Source: Baffinella frigidus
Taxonomy: Eukaryota > Cryptophyceae > Cryptomonadales > Baffinellaceae
Direction of reading: 5' to 3'
Assembly (NCBI GenBank): GCA_026770585.1
Contig: MU646482.1
Coordinates: 464,097 to 480,496, forward strand
DNA length: 16,400 bases
The notes beneath the pieces are model-generated. The model made no database searches and was not told the origin of the DNA. It saw nothing but the letters and a program-made list of their open reading frames with translations. Numbering within the stretch: position 1 is the stretch's first letter; every line of letters starts with the position of its first letter. This document shows positions 5,839-12,753 of this stretch, piece after piece. Position numbers and translations under genes: made by a program.

Positions 5839-6057
5839 GCGGTTTACTCGCGAGTAAGGACACGCACCGCCCTAGGGTCCTACGGTAGGGCTAGTCCTGG
5901 GAGTATCCCTTAAGTGGCCAGCCGGTCAAAATTGACCAGCAAGAGGTCCTAGGCAGGTCCTAGGGCCCTACGGTAGGGCGTATGAGCCTACTGGCCATTT
6001 AAGGGCTATAGGACCACCCTGGGGATGGTGCGTGTCCTTGTTCGCGAATAACGGCTG
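5838..6057. mobile_element. Family E element, copy 2, split by family B
   Basis: The arms CGGTTTACTCGCGAGTAAGG ACACGCACC (5840-5868) and GGTGCGTGTCCTTGTTCGCG AATAACGG (6027-6054) are near-perfect inverted repeats. Inner blocks CCTAGGGTCCTACGGTAGGG and TAGGACCACC resemble the core of family A. Family B copy 5 sits in the centre (5904-6008). Each E arm also contains a small CTCGCGAG or TTCGCGAA palindrome. Confidence 0.8.
5904..6008. mobile_element. Family B MITE, copy 5, nested in family E
   Basis: Starts TATCCCTTAAGTGGCCAGCC and ends TGGCCATTTAAGGGCTA, with one change in the right terminus. It has an inner GGTCAAAATTGACC palindrome. This is the second family E element in the window carrying a B insertion at its centre. 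Confidence 0.87.
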
Positions 6058-6069
6058 TAGGGTCCTGCG

Positions 6070-6212
6070 GCTACCAACCCTGACAGTGTTGGCAAATCGG
6101 GAAAAATGGCTCCAAAAATCCCCTTGAAGGCCGTCGGATTCGGACGGCCTCCAAGGGGATTTGGTGTTTTTGACTTTTTCGGTTTGCCCAAGTTGTGAGG
6201 GTTGGTGGTAGG
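6070..6212. mobile_element. Long foldback element
   Basis: The outer arms CTACCAACCCTGACAGTGTT (6071) and AGTTGTGAGGGTTGGTGGTA (6191-6210) are complementary with few mismatches. The pairing continues through GGCAAATCGGGAAAAA and TTTTTCGGTTTGCC to a central AAATCCCCTTGAAGGCCGTC / GACGGCCTCCAAGGGGATTT stem with a 6-base loop. Almost the whole element is one imperfect hairpin. A weak 9-bp inverted pair (ACATTTAGA / TCTAAATGT) follows at 6238-6294. Confidence 0.82.
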
Positions 6213-6466
6213 TCTGCCTCAGTGCTCCTCATTAAATACATTTAGACAATGTTCTGTGTACAGGAGCGTTTGTACGGTGTCCTGATCTAAATGTGTTCCA
6301 TGCGGGCCCCAGATTATCTGGAGCAGAACTAGACTTCCTCGCTACGCGCGCGCCCACCCACCAGCCTTCTGACGTGAACTCTTCCTATTCCGCTGTACAA
6401 ACCGACGCAAACCGGGGGCTGGCCAGATGACCACGCGCCCCTTCACGTTGGAGGGAGTGTGGAGGG

Positions 6467-6967
6467 TCATGAAGGGGGCGCGGCGATGCCGAGGCGCGCC
6501 TCGACGAGGAGCATCGACCGCTCCAGCCGCGAGATCTTGTCGTGCAGCGTCCCGAGGCGGTGCTGCGCGCTGCGGTCTGCGAGGGAGGGGGGTCCGCCCA
6601 GTGAGTTCCCACCGTCTGAACGAGGTCACAACGCGGCTGCCGCGCTTCAAACCTGATACCCGAAGCGCAGCCGCTCACCCTCAAACCGCAGGTGCCCTTT
6701 TGCCCCCAGCCCTAACCCGCCGCCGCTGCAGGCGCGCGCTAATTCTCAACTCTGTTCTTTCCCGCACAGCCCACAAGGGAGCTGCAGCACCGCCCTGCAT
6801 AAGGGCTACCATCAGCCACGACCAGCTCATCCCAGCTACAGCCAGCTCAGGGGTCCGCACGCCTCACCGAATCCGTTCAGTACGCGCGAGCACTCGAGCA
6901 GCCGCTGCTGCACCGACGCCAAGAAGTGCCCCTCCTCCCAGTGGCCCTCCACACCCGGCGGCGCCAT
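6467..6967 (-). CDS. BRK1: BRICK1 (HSPC300), SCAR/WAVE complex subunit, two exons
   Basis: Minus strand: exon 1 is 6967-6868, the intron is 6867-6577 and exon 2 is 6576-6467, giving 210 nt and 69 residues. The intron starts GTGAGG and ends CCTCCCTCGCAG. Exon 1 ends with one codon base (G) and exon 2 begins AC, restoring a GAC codon, so the phase fits exactly. Exon 1 ends LECSRVLNGF and exon 2 gives DRSAQHRLGTLHDK, then ISRLERSMLLVEARLG. The pattern W..., LN.FD.S...RL.TL..K...LER....EAR is that of BRICK1, a small coiled-coil protein of about 75 residues. It nucleates assembly of the SCAR/WAVE complex, which activates Arp2/3 actin nucleation in the cytoplasm. The ATG at 6967 is the first after an in-frame stop (TGA at 7033-7031). 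An upstream exon beginning after CACAGCAG at about 6987 is possible but not needed. A longer plus-strand frame over the same bases is a shadow. Confidence 0.88.
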
Positions 6968-7000
6968 GAAGCGAGCTTCGGGGTCGCGCTGCTGTGATTT

Positions 7001-7030
7001 TCTCGGACCTTCTCGGACCTTCTCGGACCT
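7001..7030 (+). repeat. 10-bp tandem repeat, three units
   Basis: TCTCGGACCT is repeated three times exactly, 34-63 bases upstream of the BRK1 start codon on the opposite strand. It may lie in the BRK1 5' untranslated region or in the shared promoter interval. No TATA box stands out. Confidence 0.85.
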
Positions 7031-7122
7031 TCAGCAAGGTCACCTCTTTCCAGGATCACCCCACCTCTCCAGTGGGGACAAAAAAGGTTTTTGTGCACAG
7101 ACAATATCTGGCGTGACCTTGC
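7031..7122. repeat. Small foldback between divergent genes
   Basis: CAGCAAGGTCAC (7031-7042) is complementary to GTGACCTTGCTTG (7111-7123), and TCCAGGAT / ATATCTGG extend it imperfectly. An inner CCCCAC / GTGGGG pair lies within. It could be a short decayed MITE. It lies between BRK1 and the WD40 gene, where their promoters should be. Confidence 0.55.
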
Positions 7123-8331
7123 TTGAGAAGTCCCTCTGCTCACTCACCATCTGCTCACTCACTTCTCCTCACCGCTCACTCGCCCGCCTCCCCAACGCTC
7201 ACTATCTTCTGCGTCTGCCGGTCGGGAGAACGGATGCTTGCGGTGGGCACCGGGGGCGAGGCGGTCCGTCTGTTCGATGCGGCGACCGGGAAAGTGCGGT
7301 GGAAACTGCAGGTCAAGCAGGGCGACATTGTCCACATGGTGCGGGTGAGCATGTCACCCGACGGCAGGTTCGTTGCAGCTGTAAGTGACCATGGGGAGAC
7401 CTGGAAGCTCTGGGACGCCGCGAGTGGTGCTGAGAGGCTGACTGGAGCCAGGCACGACGGATCGGGCGCCTGCATCTGCAAGGTGAACGCGAAAGGCCGC
7501 CGCACGTCCCTGGAAGAAGGATGTCCGGTGCGCACACACACTGCCGGGCTACGCGCGTTGGCGTTCTCGCCGAGCAACAAAACGCTGGCCACCGGGGGGG
7601 AGGACCGCACAGTGATCCTCTGGGACGTCCAGACAGGAGAGGCGGGACACCGCCTGCAGGGAGATGGCGGGGCAGTCTATGCCCTCTCGTTCTCGGGAAG
7701 TGGAGAGAAACTGGCGAGTGGGAACTTCGGCGGGGGCGTTTCCGTATGGGACACAACAACGGGGACGTTGCTCCTTACGATCCCGCACGCTCACAATCGT
7801 TATGTGTGGTCGGTGCAGTGGTCCCCCATCGATCCGGCAAGACTCGCGACCACTGGAAGAGACAATTTTGTGAAGCAGTGGGACGTCGACAGCGGCGAGA
7901 TGCTCAAGAGTTTCGAGGGGCGCTGCTGTGCGGTCTTTTCGCCGGACGGACGCAAAATCGCCGCTGCCAATCCCAACGGCGAACGTGACGTGCACTTGAT
8001 CGACGTGGAGACGGGAGCGTTGCGGTTGGTGATGGCCGGCCACGCGGAAACTCTCACGACCGCCACATTCTCTGCCGACGGGAGCGTGCTCGCCACGGGA
8101 AGCTACGACGGGACCTGCAAGGTGTGGGATCTATCGGGCGGAGCGCTCCTCCGAACCATCGAGCTTGGGAAAGGCCCTGTTTGTTTAGTGGTGTGGGGGC
8201 GCGACTGGGTGCGGGACACGCAGAGGGGCGCGGCGTTCGCGATGGGAAATCACCCGCGGCTCGGGGCAAAGTCGCATGTGCTGGCGCTGGAGCCGGAGGT
8301 GGTGCGCATGATCCTCGATCGCGTGTCATGA
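7123..8331 (+). CDS. WD40-repeat beta-propeller protein
   Basis: The longest frame is 402 codons, ending at TGA 8329-8331. Seven WD40 blade ends are visible: VRLFDAATGKVRW (48-60), WKLWDAASG (94-102), VILWDVQTG (164-172), VSVWDTTTG (206-214), VKQWDVDSG (250-258), VHLIDVETG (290-298) and CKVWDLSGG (332-340). Each is preceded by a strand such as LAFSPSNKTLATGGEDRT or ATFSADGSVLATGSYDGT. This is a seven-bladed propeller, normally a protein-interaction scaffold; no partner can be inferred. A tail follows (345-402) with AFAMGNHPRLGAKSHVL and VVRMILDRVS. Residues 1-32 come from a CTCACT-rich pyrimidine tract and are probably not protein. Real coding starts near SGERMLAVG (about 7220-7234), either at the ATG at 7234 or after an intron, since the first blade lacks its N-terminal strand. 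High GC3. Several long antisense frames are shadows. Confidence 0.85.
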   Translation: MRSPSAHSPSAHSLLLTAHSPASPTLTIFCVCRSGERMLAVGTGGEAVRLFDAATGKVRWKLQVKQGDIVHMVRVSMSPDGRFVAAVSDHGETWKLWDAASGAERLTGARHDGSGACICKVNAKGRRTSLEEGCPVRTHTAGLRALAFSPSNKTLATGGEDRTVILWDVQTGEAGHRLQGDGGAVYALSFSGSGEKLASGNFGGGVSVWDTTTGTLLLTIPHAHNRYVWSVQWSPIDPARLATTGRDNFVKQWDVDSGEMLKSFEGRCCAVFSPDGRKIAAANPNGERDVHLIDVETGALRLVMAGHAETLTTATFSADGSVLATGSYDGTCKVWDLSGGALLRTIELGKGPVCLVVWGRDWVRDTQRGAAFAMGNHPRLGAKSHVLALEPEVVRMILDRVS

Positions 8332-8570
8332 TCAGAGGTCCGAAGGGAAGTATTTTGCACATCGATTTTTTCACGTGCAGCATACTTACTTTCGGAGGGC
8401 TAGTGGTGGGGCGGCGTGCAGGCGCCGAAGAGCGAGATCTTGTTGACAGTGCTGTGGGTGGAGAACGGGGGGTCGTTAGGGACTTGGGCCCGATTTAGTT
8501 TTAGCAGGGGGGAGGGGGGCTACACCATGGAGAGAGTGCCAGCTGAGAGTGGAACACTTGCGAGGTCCAT
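8332..8570. other. Region downstream of the WD40 gene
   Basis: No gene that I can support. It holds GTATTTTGCACATCG sequence just after the stop and a G-rich stretch at 8500-8520. The WD40 3' untranslated region presumably lies here; no clear polyadenylation signal is visible. Confidence 0.4.
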
Positions 8571-8692
8571 TACAGGGGTACCTCGCTCATAAGAAACCGC
8601 CTTCCCCTAGGACCCTAGAGTAGGCCCATGCCTAGGGCCCTAGGGTGGCCCTAGGGAGGGGGGCGTTTTCTTATGAGCGAGGTACCCCTGTA
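8571..8692. mobile_element. Family A MITE, copy 6
   Basis: TA CAGGGGTACCTCGCTCATAA at the left, inverse ending GAGGTACCCCTG TA at the right. The core is CCTAGGACCCTAGAGTAGG and GGGTGGCCCTAGGG. It lies 240 bp downstream of the WD40 stop codon. Confidence 0.9.
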
Positions 8693-8957
8693 GCCCTGCT
8701 GGTTGTGGCTCGGCTGGGGTAAAACACGTAGAGCGTGCGCAACATCTCCCTGCATGGAGGTCGTGGTGAACCCCTGTCGTGGTCATACGTTACCGGGGAA
8801 TAGCCAACTAGGGGTGTCACTTTACTTAAATACATCTACATCAAATCGACCTGTGTGCAAAGGACTTGCTGTCCTCTGACTGGCATTTTCGGACTGAACT
8901 CAGAAACATCCTGTGTGATGGTCGAGGCTAAATGCACAAAATTACAAACACGATCGG
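8693..8957. other. Unassigned sequence
   Basis: I see no gene, foldback or repeat in this stretch. It appears to be ordinary intergenic sequence between a family A element and a CT microsatellite. Confidence 0.4.
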
Positions 8958-8996
8958 CCTCTCTCTCTATCTCTCTCTCTCTCTCTCGCTCGCTCG

Positions 8997-9028
<32 letters not shown>

Positions 9029-9029
9029 G
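8958..9029 (+). repeat. CT dinucleotide microsatellite
   Basis: About 70 bases of CT with CTCG interruptions, the opposite-strand counterpart of the GA tract at 4731-4814. The 9030-9273 interval after it holds nothing I can assign. Confidence 0.95.
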
Positions 9030-9273
9030 AACACTTGTCACTGGATCGTTACAATCCCCACATCTGAACTGCGCAGCGGCGCCACTCACAAAAACCTTCA
9101 TTATCATTTGATATTAGTGACACCGATAGGCTGCCGTTGTGTATTCCGGGAACCATACCCCCGAAGGATCCTACATTGTATCAAACGCCCTACAAATCAA
9201 CTTCAGCGGGTGAGGGACTTTTGGACCCCCCAGCATTTGGGTAGAGAGCAGTAGCGAAGAAGCTCTACAGGGG

Positions 9274-9394
9274 TACAGGGGTACCTCGCTCATAAGAAAC
9301 TGCCCCCCCTCTAGGACCACCGTAGGGCCATACGCATGGTCCTACTGTAGGGTCCTAGGGGGGGGGGGGTTCTTATGAGCGAGGTACCCCTGTA
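9274..9394. mobile_element. Family A MITE, copy 7
   Basis: TA CAGGGGTACCTCGCTCATAA at the left and inverse ending GAGGTACCCCTG TA at the right. The left terminus is preceded by an extra TACAGGGG (9266-9273), a partial duplication of the end. The interior carries a run of about 12 G. Confidence 0.9.
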
Positions 9395-9488
9395 CCTCGC
9401 TCATAAGAAACCGCCTCCTCCTGGGACCCTACAGGCCTCTGCCTGGGGCCCTATGGTGGTCCTAGGGGGGGGGGTGCGCTTTCTTATG
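9393..9488. mobile_element. Family A MITE, copy 8, fused to copy 7 and truncated
   Basis: The GTACC at the right end of copy 7 runs directly into CTCGCTCATAAGAAACCGCC, so the first 6-8 bases of copy 8 are supplied by copy 7. The right arm stops at CTTTCTTATG (9479-9488) and is replaced by GTGGGCGGAGCC. This is a two-element composite of about 215 bp. Confidence 0.82.
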
Positions 9489-9542
9489 GTGGGCGGAGCC
9501 GCGGGACGGTGCACCTGACCTCTCGCTAGGTCCTGCGCAGAC

Positions 9543-10213
9543 ATCATAGCTATGTCGAGGCTAAGATAGCAACTTCCACTTTTCTAAAAGATAGCACAAC
9601 CCGGTTTCAAATTGAGTGATAGTGATAAAAAAGTCTATGCAGACCGCCGCCACGGCCTTTCTGCAGAACAAGTTCCGGTGTCCGCCTATGTTGGGAGCTC
9701 GAAGAACCTAAAGGACCTGAAGGCCTAGCTCTGGTTCAGTCTAATTAGGCGCACCAACTTCGTGAGGCCGCGCTCTTTACCGCTCCAACGGTGACGGATT
9801 TGTACGCTTTCCCACCTTCCGTTGGTCTGCCGCTCGCGCCAAAAAATAATAACAATAAAATGAAAACAATTAATAAGATGCAAGTGATCTGTCCTCACAG
9901 CCGCCTGAAAAACGGCTTCCTGGAGAACACCCCAAGAGAACCAACCTCCATCCCCTCTTCACAAGCCTCTGCACTGGAGAGCTCAATGCGATCCGAAAGC
10001 AAAAATGCTTTCTCTGCAGATCCTTTCTACGGAAGGGCGTGTCGTTGGGCCATGTTGGGAGAAATGAAAACCCAAAGGACCTAAAGGGAGACGTTCTGCT
10101 AGACTGCTAGAGCCGTCCCGGACCTCATACCGAAACAGACTCAATTTGAAACCGGTTTGTGCTATCTTTTACAAGGGTGGAAGTTGCTATCTTAGCCTCG
10201 ACATAGCTATGAT
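9543..10213. mobile_element. Non-autonomous element with 75-bp terminal inverted repeats
   Basis: Bases 9543-9617 (starting ATCATAGCTATGTCGAGGCT) match the reverse complement of 10139-10213 at all but a handful of positions, giving long terminal inverted repeats around a 520-bp interior. The interior is not related to transposase; it holds two pieces of repeat H (9661-9725 and about 9935-10092) plus unassigned sequence. Arm motifs GCTATCTT and AAGATAGC are shared with the shorter foldback at 1016-1153. No target duplication is clear. An alternative is two independent foldback remnants in opposite orientation. Confidence 0.7.
9661..10092 (+). repeat. Repeat H pieces inside the 75-bp-TIR element
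   Basis: 9661-9725 runs CTGCAGAACAAGTTCCGGTG through CCGCCTATGTTGGGAGCTCG to ACCTAAAGGACCTGAAGG, matching the inverse of the units at 12104-12270 and 13540-13585. About 9935-10092 carries CCTCTGCACTGGAGAGCT, a GAAAGCAAAAATGCTTTC hairpin, GAAGGGCGTGTCGTTGG and CCCAAAGGACCTAAAGG, matching 11278-11431. So both halves of the H repeat are present, in the same order. Confidence 0.75.
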
Positions 10214-10287
10214 ACCACAGCTCAAAACTCACCCCTATTATCAAAAAGGTGATTTAAATTACATCTGGTTCCACATGAGATCTGGCC

Positions 10288-10366
10288 TACAGGGGAACCT
10301 CGCTCATAAAAAAACGCCCCCCCCCTCCCAAGATCACCCTGCAGGGATACCTCGTGTACAAGAACC
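10288..10366. mobile_element. Family A MITE remnants, copy 9
   Basis: A left end TA CAGGGGAACCTCGCTCATAA with C run at 10288-10325 is followed not by a right arm but by a second degenerate left-type end, CAGGGATACCTCGTGTACAA (10341-10360). The minus and right arms are missing. It abuts a truncated family B element. Confidence 0.65.
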
Positions 10367-10374
10367 CGTTTTTT

Positions 10375-10439
10375 TATCCCTTAAGTGACCAACGGGCGAA
10401 AAATCGCCCGTGGAAGCCCTAGGCAGGTCCTAGGGCCAT
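10375..10439. mobile_element. Family B MITE, copy 6, right end missing
   Basis: TATCCCTTAAGTGACCAACG, an inner GGGCGAAAAATCGCCC hairpin, then GCCCTAGGCAGGTCCTAGGG. The sequence then departs at about 10438 into unrelated DNA, so about 40 bases of the right side are lost. Confidence 0.78.
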
Positions 10440-10715
10440 GTGCGTCTCCATCAGCACTAGCCCGTGCTCCGCGCTGAGGTAATCGCTGCAGAAGGCCATT
10501 GTTGACAAGAACGCCACAAACGCGCACGTGCCCAAGAATTAGACAAAGGCACTGTAGAAAGCGTGTGCTCCTCAGCGTTCTGGCAACAGGACCCCGCTGC
10601 GGACATTGCACTCACAGCTCGGTCGATATCTTCCAACTCTCCACAAGCCTCGGCGTACCTACAACTCCATGCGGCAGCCTGGCCCCGCTGCTCTGTGCCC
10701 ATGTATGCACCTGGT
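10437..10715 (-). other. Unassigned stretch with possible coding remnant
   Basis: On the minus strand, bases about 10530 to 10437 read GTCAFVAFLSTMAFCSDYL then SAEHGLVLMETHMA, which looks like a membrane-protein segment. However, an in-frame TAA lies just upstream and a truncated family B element begins immediately downstream. A candidate intron (GTGAGT at about 10616 to CTACAG at about 10553) exists but joins in a different frame. I cannot decide between a broken gene and chance. Confidence 0.25.
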
Positions 10716-10796
10716 TTAGGGTTCAGGATTTAGGGTTCAGGGTTTAGGGTTGAGGGTTTAGGGTTTAGGGTTCGGGGTTTAGGGTTTAGGGTTTCG
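10716..10796 (+). repeat. Interstitial TTTAGGG telomere-like array
   Basis: About eleven heptamers of TTTAGGG with variants TTCAGGG, TTGAGGG and TTCGGGG, reading G-rich on the plus strand. The array directly abuts the coding-like segment on the minus strand at about 10795. It could be a healed break or an internal telomeric insertion. Confidence 0.9.
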
Positions 10797-11185
10797 CTCG
10801 CAAACGCCGCGAGGACATCCGCGGTGCTGTCTGCGTCAGTTCCTTGCAGAAGCTGGTCGATGCGCCCTTCCCACCTCAGCACCTGAGCAAAGTCCTTGGA
10901 CATGTGTGCTTCGTGAACCCACTTGCGGATATGCAGTACATCTCTTGCAAGCAGTGACGCGTGCGGGACTGCAGTAAGGGTGTGGTGTGGTGTGGTGTGG
11001 TGTGGTGTGGTGTGTGGTGTGTGGTGTGTGGTGTGTGGTGTGTGGTGTGTGGTGTGTGCTGCAGCGCGAACACTTCTTCAGCTCGAGTCGCTTCACTCGG
11101 GCAAGGACCTTGTCTAACTGACTTCGCCTCATGCCCCCACACAATCTTCTCACCTTGTCGTGATTGAAGCTCTTAAACTTCAACC
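10791..11185 (-). pseudogene. Gene fragment of unknown family, cut by repeats on both sides
   Basis: On the minus strand, an exon-like segment from 10968 to about 10795 reads ARDVLHIRKWVHEAHMSKDF, then AQVLRWEGRIDQLLQGTDAD and STADVLAAFASE, with G/C-rich third positions. CTTACTGCAG just before 10968 is a good acceptor. Upstream, 11185-11060 reads KFKSFNHDKVRRLCGGMRRS followed by QLDKVLARVKRLELKK, a basic, helix-prone stretch. Between them is a CCACA microsatellite, probably intronic; read straight through, it shifts the frame. A donor GTGTTC near 11072 is weak and does not join in phase, so the exact splice is unresolved. The 5' side ends at repeat H (11186) and the 3' side at telomere-like heptamers, so start and stop are missing. 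I do not recognise the protein. Confidence 0.45.
10979..11058 (+). repeat. GTGTGG/GTGTGTGG microsatellite
   Basis: About five units of TGTGG are followed by about seven units of TGTGTGG. The minus-strand frames across it (His/Thr/Pro runs) are not genes. It lies inside the gene fragment at 10791-11185, probably in an intron. Confidence 0.93.
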
Positions 11186-11541
11186 ATGGGATACCATGAG
11201 CCTCAAAGGAGGCTGACTTGGGCTCGGTGCGTGTAAGTGAGCATGGGAGCGGTGTCGCATACCTTCACCCACCCCAACAGAACCACCCTGTACCCCCTCT
11301 TCGCGAGCCTCTGCACTGGAGAGCTAAACGCGATCTGAAAGCAAAAATGCTTTCTCTGCAGATCCCTCCTACGGAACGGCGTGTCGTTGGCATATGTTGA
11401 AACCATTTAAAACCTAAAGGACCTAAAGGTGCTCGATCCGAAAGCAAAATGCTTTCTCTGTGGATCCTTTCTACGGAAGGGCGTGTCGTTGGCATATGTT
11501 GGACGAAATTAAAACCTAAAGGACCTAAAGGCGAGTCGCTT
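11186..11541 (+). repeat. Repeat H, plus-strand copies
   Basis: 11186-11431 starts CCATGGGATACCATGAGCCT, passes CTGCACTGGAGAGCTAAACG, a GAAAGCAAAAATGCTTTC hairpin and CGGCGTGTCGTTGGCATATG, and ends CCTAAAGGACCTAAAGG. A shorter second copy follows at about 11430-11541. The first is matched by an inverted copy at 13110-13385. Frames through it give repetitive Lys-Pro-Lys-Gly or Lys-Asp-Leu peptides and are not genes. Confidence 0.82.
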
Positions 11542-12103
11542 TCCACGGGTCGGAGTTCCTCACAGTCGAGGCTCATGACCTCAGAATCGAGGCTCATGAC
11601 CTGTGAAACCGGATCCGGCGCTGGGGTGGGTGTTAACTTTGCTCGTACTTCCCGGCCAACACACTAAAATAGAACGAGTTCTTCGCGCAAAATACCTCCC
11701 TGCGGAGGTATTTGACTGGTGGGGAGGCAGTGTAGAGAGAGATTGATAATTTATTGCCAAACAACCAGCGTCAATCAGCGCCGCACATGCTACGCATTGT
11801 GCCACTTACTGTACCCCGTGTTGGCCGCTCATACGAGCATTTTCCGAGTGGATTCTAACTCCACCTCCTACAGGCAGTGTACTGTTGCCGAAAAGCAAGA
11901 TTTAGCTCTCTTGAAAAACAAGATTGCAATCTTGCTTTTTAAAATCTTTTATTGTCCACCCAAGGCCCTTGGTGGAGCGTCAAAGACTTGAATCCCCTTT
12001 GTTTTTAGGGGTGGGGAGGAGGGGCATGTCACAAGGGGGGGGGGATCAAGGTTGATTAATTTGACATATACGACTGATACACGCCAGGAGGAGAGGAGCG
12101 AGA
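11542..12103. other. Gene-free stretch with small palindromes
   Basis: The segment CAGAATCGAGGCTCATGACC TGTGA (11582-11606) recurs at 14285-14309. A 10-bp hairpin AAATACCTCC / GGAGGTATTT lies at 11690-11713. CAAGATTGCAATCTTG (11919-11934) is a perfect 16-bp palindrome, next to AAAAGCAAGATT repeats. CCACCCAAGGCCCTTGGTGG is an imperfect palindrome near 11958. I see no gene. Confidence 0.6.
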
Positions 12104-12490
12104 GTCCTTGAGGTCCTTTAGGTTTTTCGAGCTCCCAACATAGGCGGACACTGGAACTTCACATGAGGTCCATTAGATCCTTTAGGTTATTTTAACTCCC
12201 ACGATAGGCGGACACCGGAACTTGTTCTGTAGAACTCTAGGTCCTGTAGGTTCTTTTAACTCCCAATATCTATCCCTTAAGTGGCCAGTAGGCTCATACG
12301 CCCTACCGTAGGGCCCTAGGACCTGCCTAGGACCTCTTGGCCCTCAAATTTGACGGCATGGCCACTTAAGGGATACAGGCGGAAACCAGAACTGGTTCTG
12401 TAGAAAGGCCATGCTTCCTTTCGGATCACATCAAGCCCCCCTCCGTTGTACAGAGGATCGCGGCAGAAACCGGCAAAAGGGTGTCCCTTA
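12104..12490 (+). repeat. Repeat H second half, three tandem units with a family B insertion
   Basis: Three diverged units of about 65 bp each carry GGTCCTTTAGGTT, a GAGCTCCCAACATAGGCGGA-like block and CACCGGAACTTGTTCTGTAG, at about 12108, 12165 and 12235. The third is split by family B copy 7 (12271-12375). It continues through TCCTTTCGGATCACATC and GTACAGAGGATCGCGGCAGA to about 12490, matching 13575-13665. Confidence 0.78.
12271..12375. mobile_element. Family B MITE, copy 7, nested in repeat H
   Basis: Exactly 105 bp from TATCCCTTAAGTGGCCAGTA to GGCCACTTAAGGGATA with TA at both ends; this is one of the best preserved copies. The orientation of its asymmetric interior is opposite to copy 1. 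It post-dates the tandem H units. Confidence 0.9.
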
Positions 12491-12753
12491 TCGGCCATGT
12501 GAAGGTTTACCAATTGGTTGCCATGCTCACGCACCTGGATCACAAGTCGGCTGAAGGCTCGTAAAGGTATCCCATCGTTAAGCTCGTAAGAGCTCCAACC
12601 ACGGATACCTCAGATGTCAAACCCAGCAAATGGAGGGGTTTCTCCCAATGTTCGGAAGTCAGCAAAGTTAAGGGAGAGAGAAAGGTGGATGTGTGAGGTT
12701 TTGCCCAATGTACTGAAGACAGCAAAGTTAAGTGTCACGTTAGGTCGTTGAGA
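12491..12753 (+). other. Stretch with a 40-bp direct repeat at 60-bp spacing
   Basis: 12633-12672 and 12692-12732 are similar, sharing CCCAATGT, CTGAAGAC-like and AGCAAAGTTAAG blocks at about 60-bp spacing. A short plus-strand frame (12488-12563) reads HVKVYQLVAMLTHLDHKSAE before a stop; it is too short and isolated to call. 12540-12610 resembles the GGTATCCCAT...AGAGCTCC part of repeat H at 13350-13400. Confidence 0.5.

Noticed and set aside
6427-6969. 180-codon plus-strand frame
   Set aside because: It is antisense to both exons of BRK1 and its Arg/Ala/Pro-rich sequence reflects GC-rich DNA read in the wrong frame.
7176-8383. Several minus-strand frames of 98-164 codons and overlapping plus-strand frames
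   Set aside because: They are antisense or out of frame over the WD40 gene, whose seven clear blades establish the true frame.
10836-11183. His/Thr/Pro-rich minus-strand frames of 88 and 115 codons
   Set aside because: They run straight through the CCACA microsatellite; only the segments on either side look coding, and those are described as a gene fragment.
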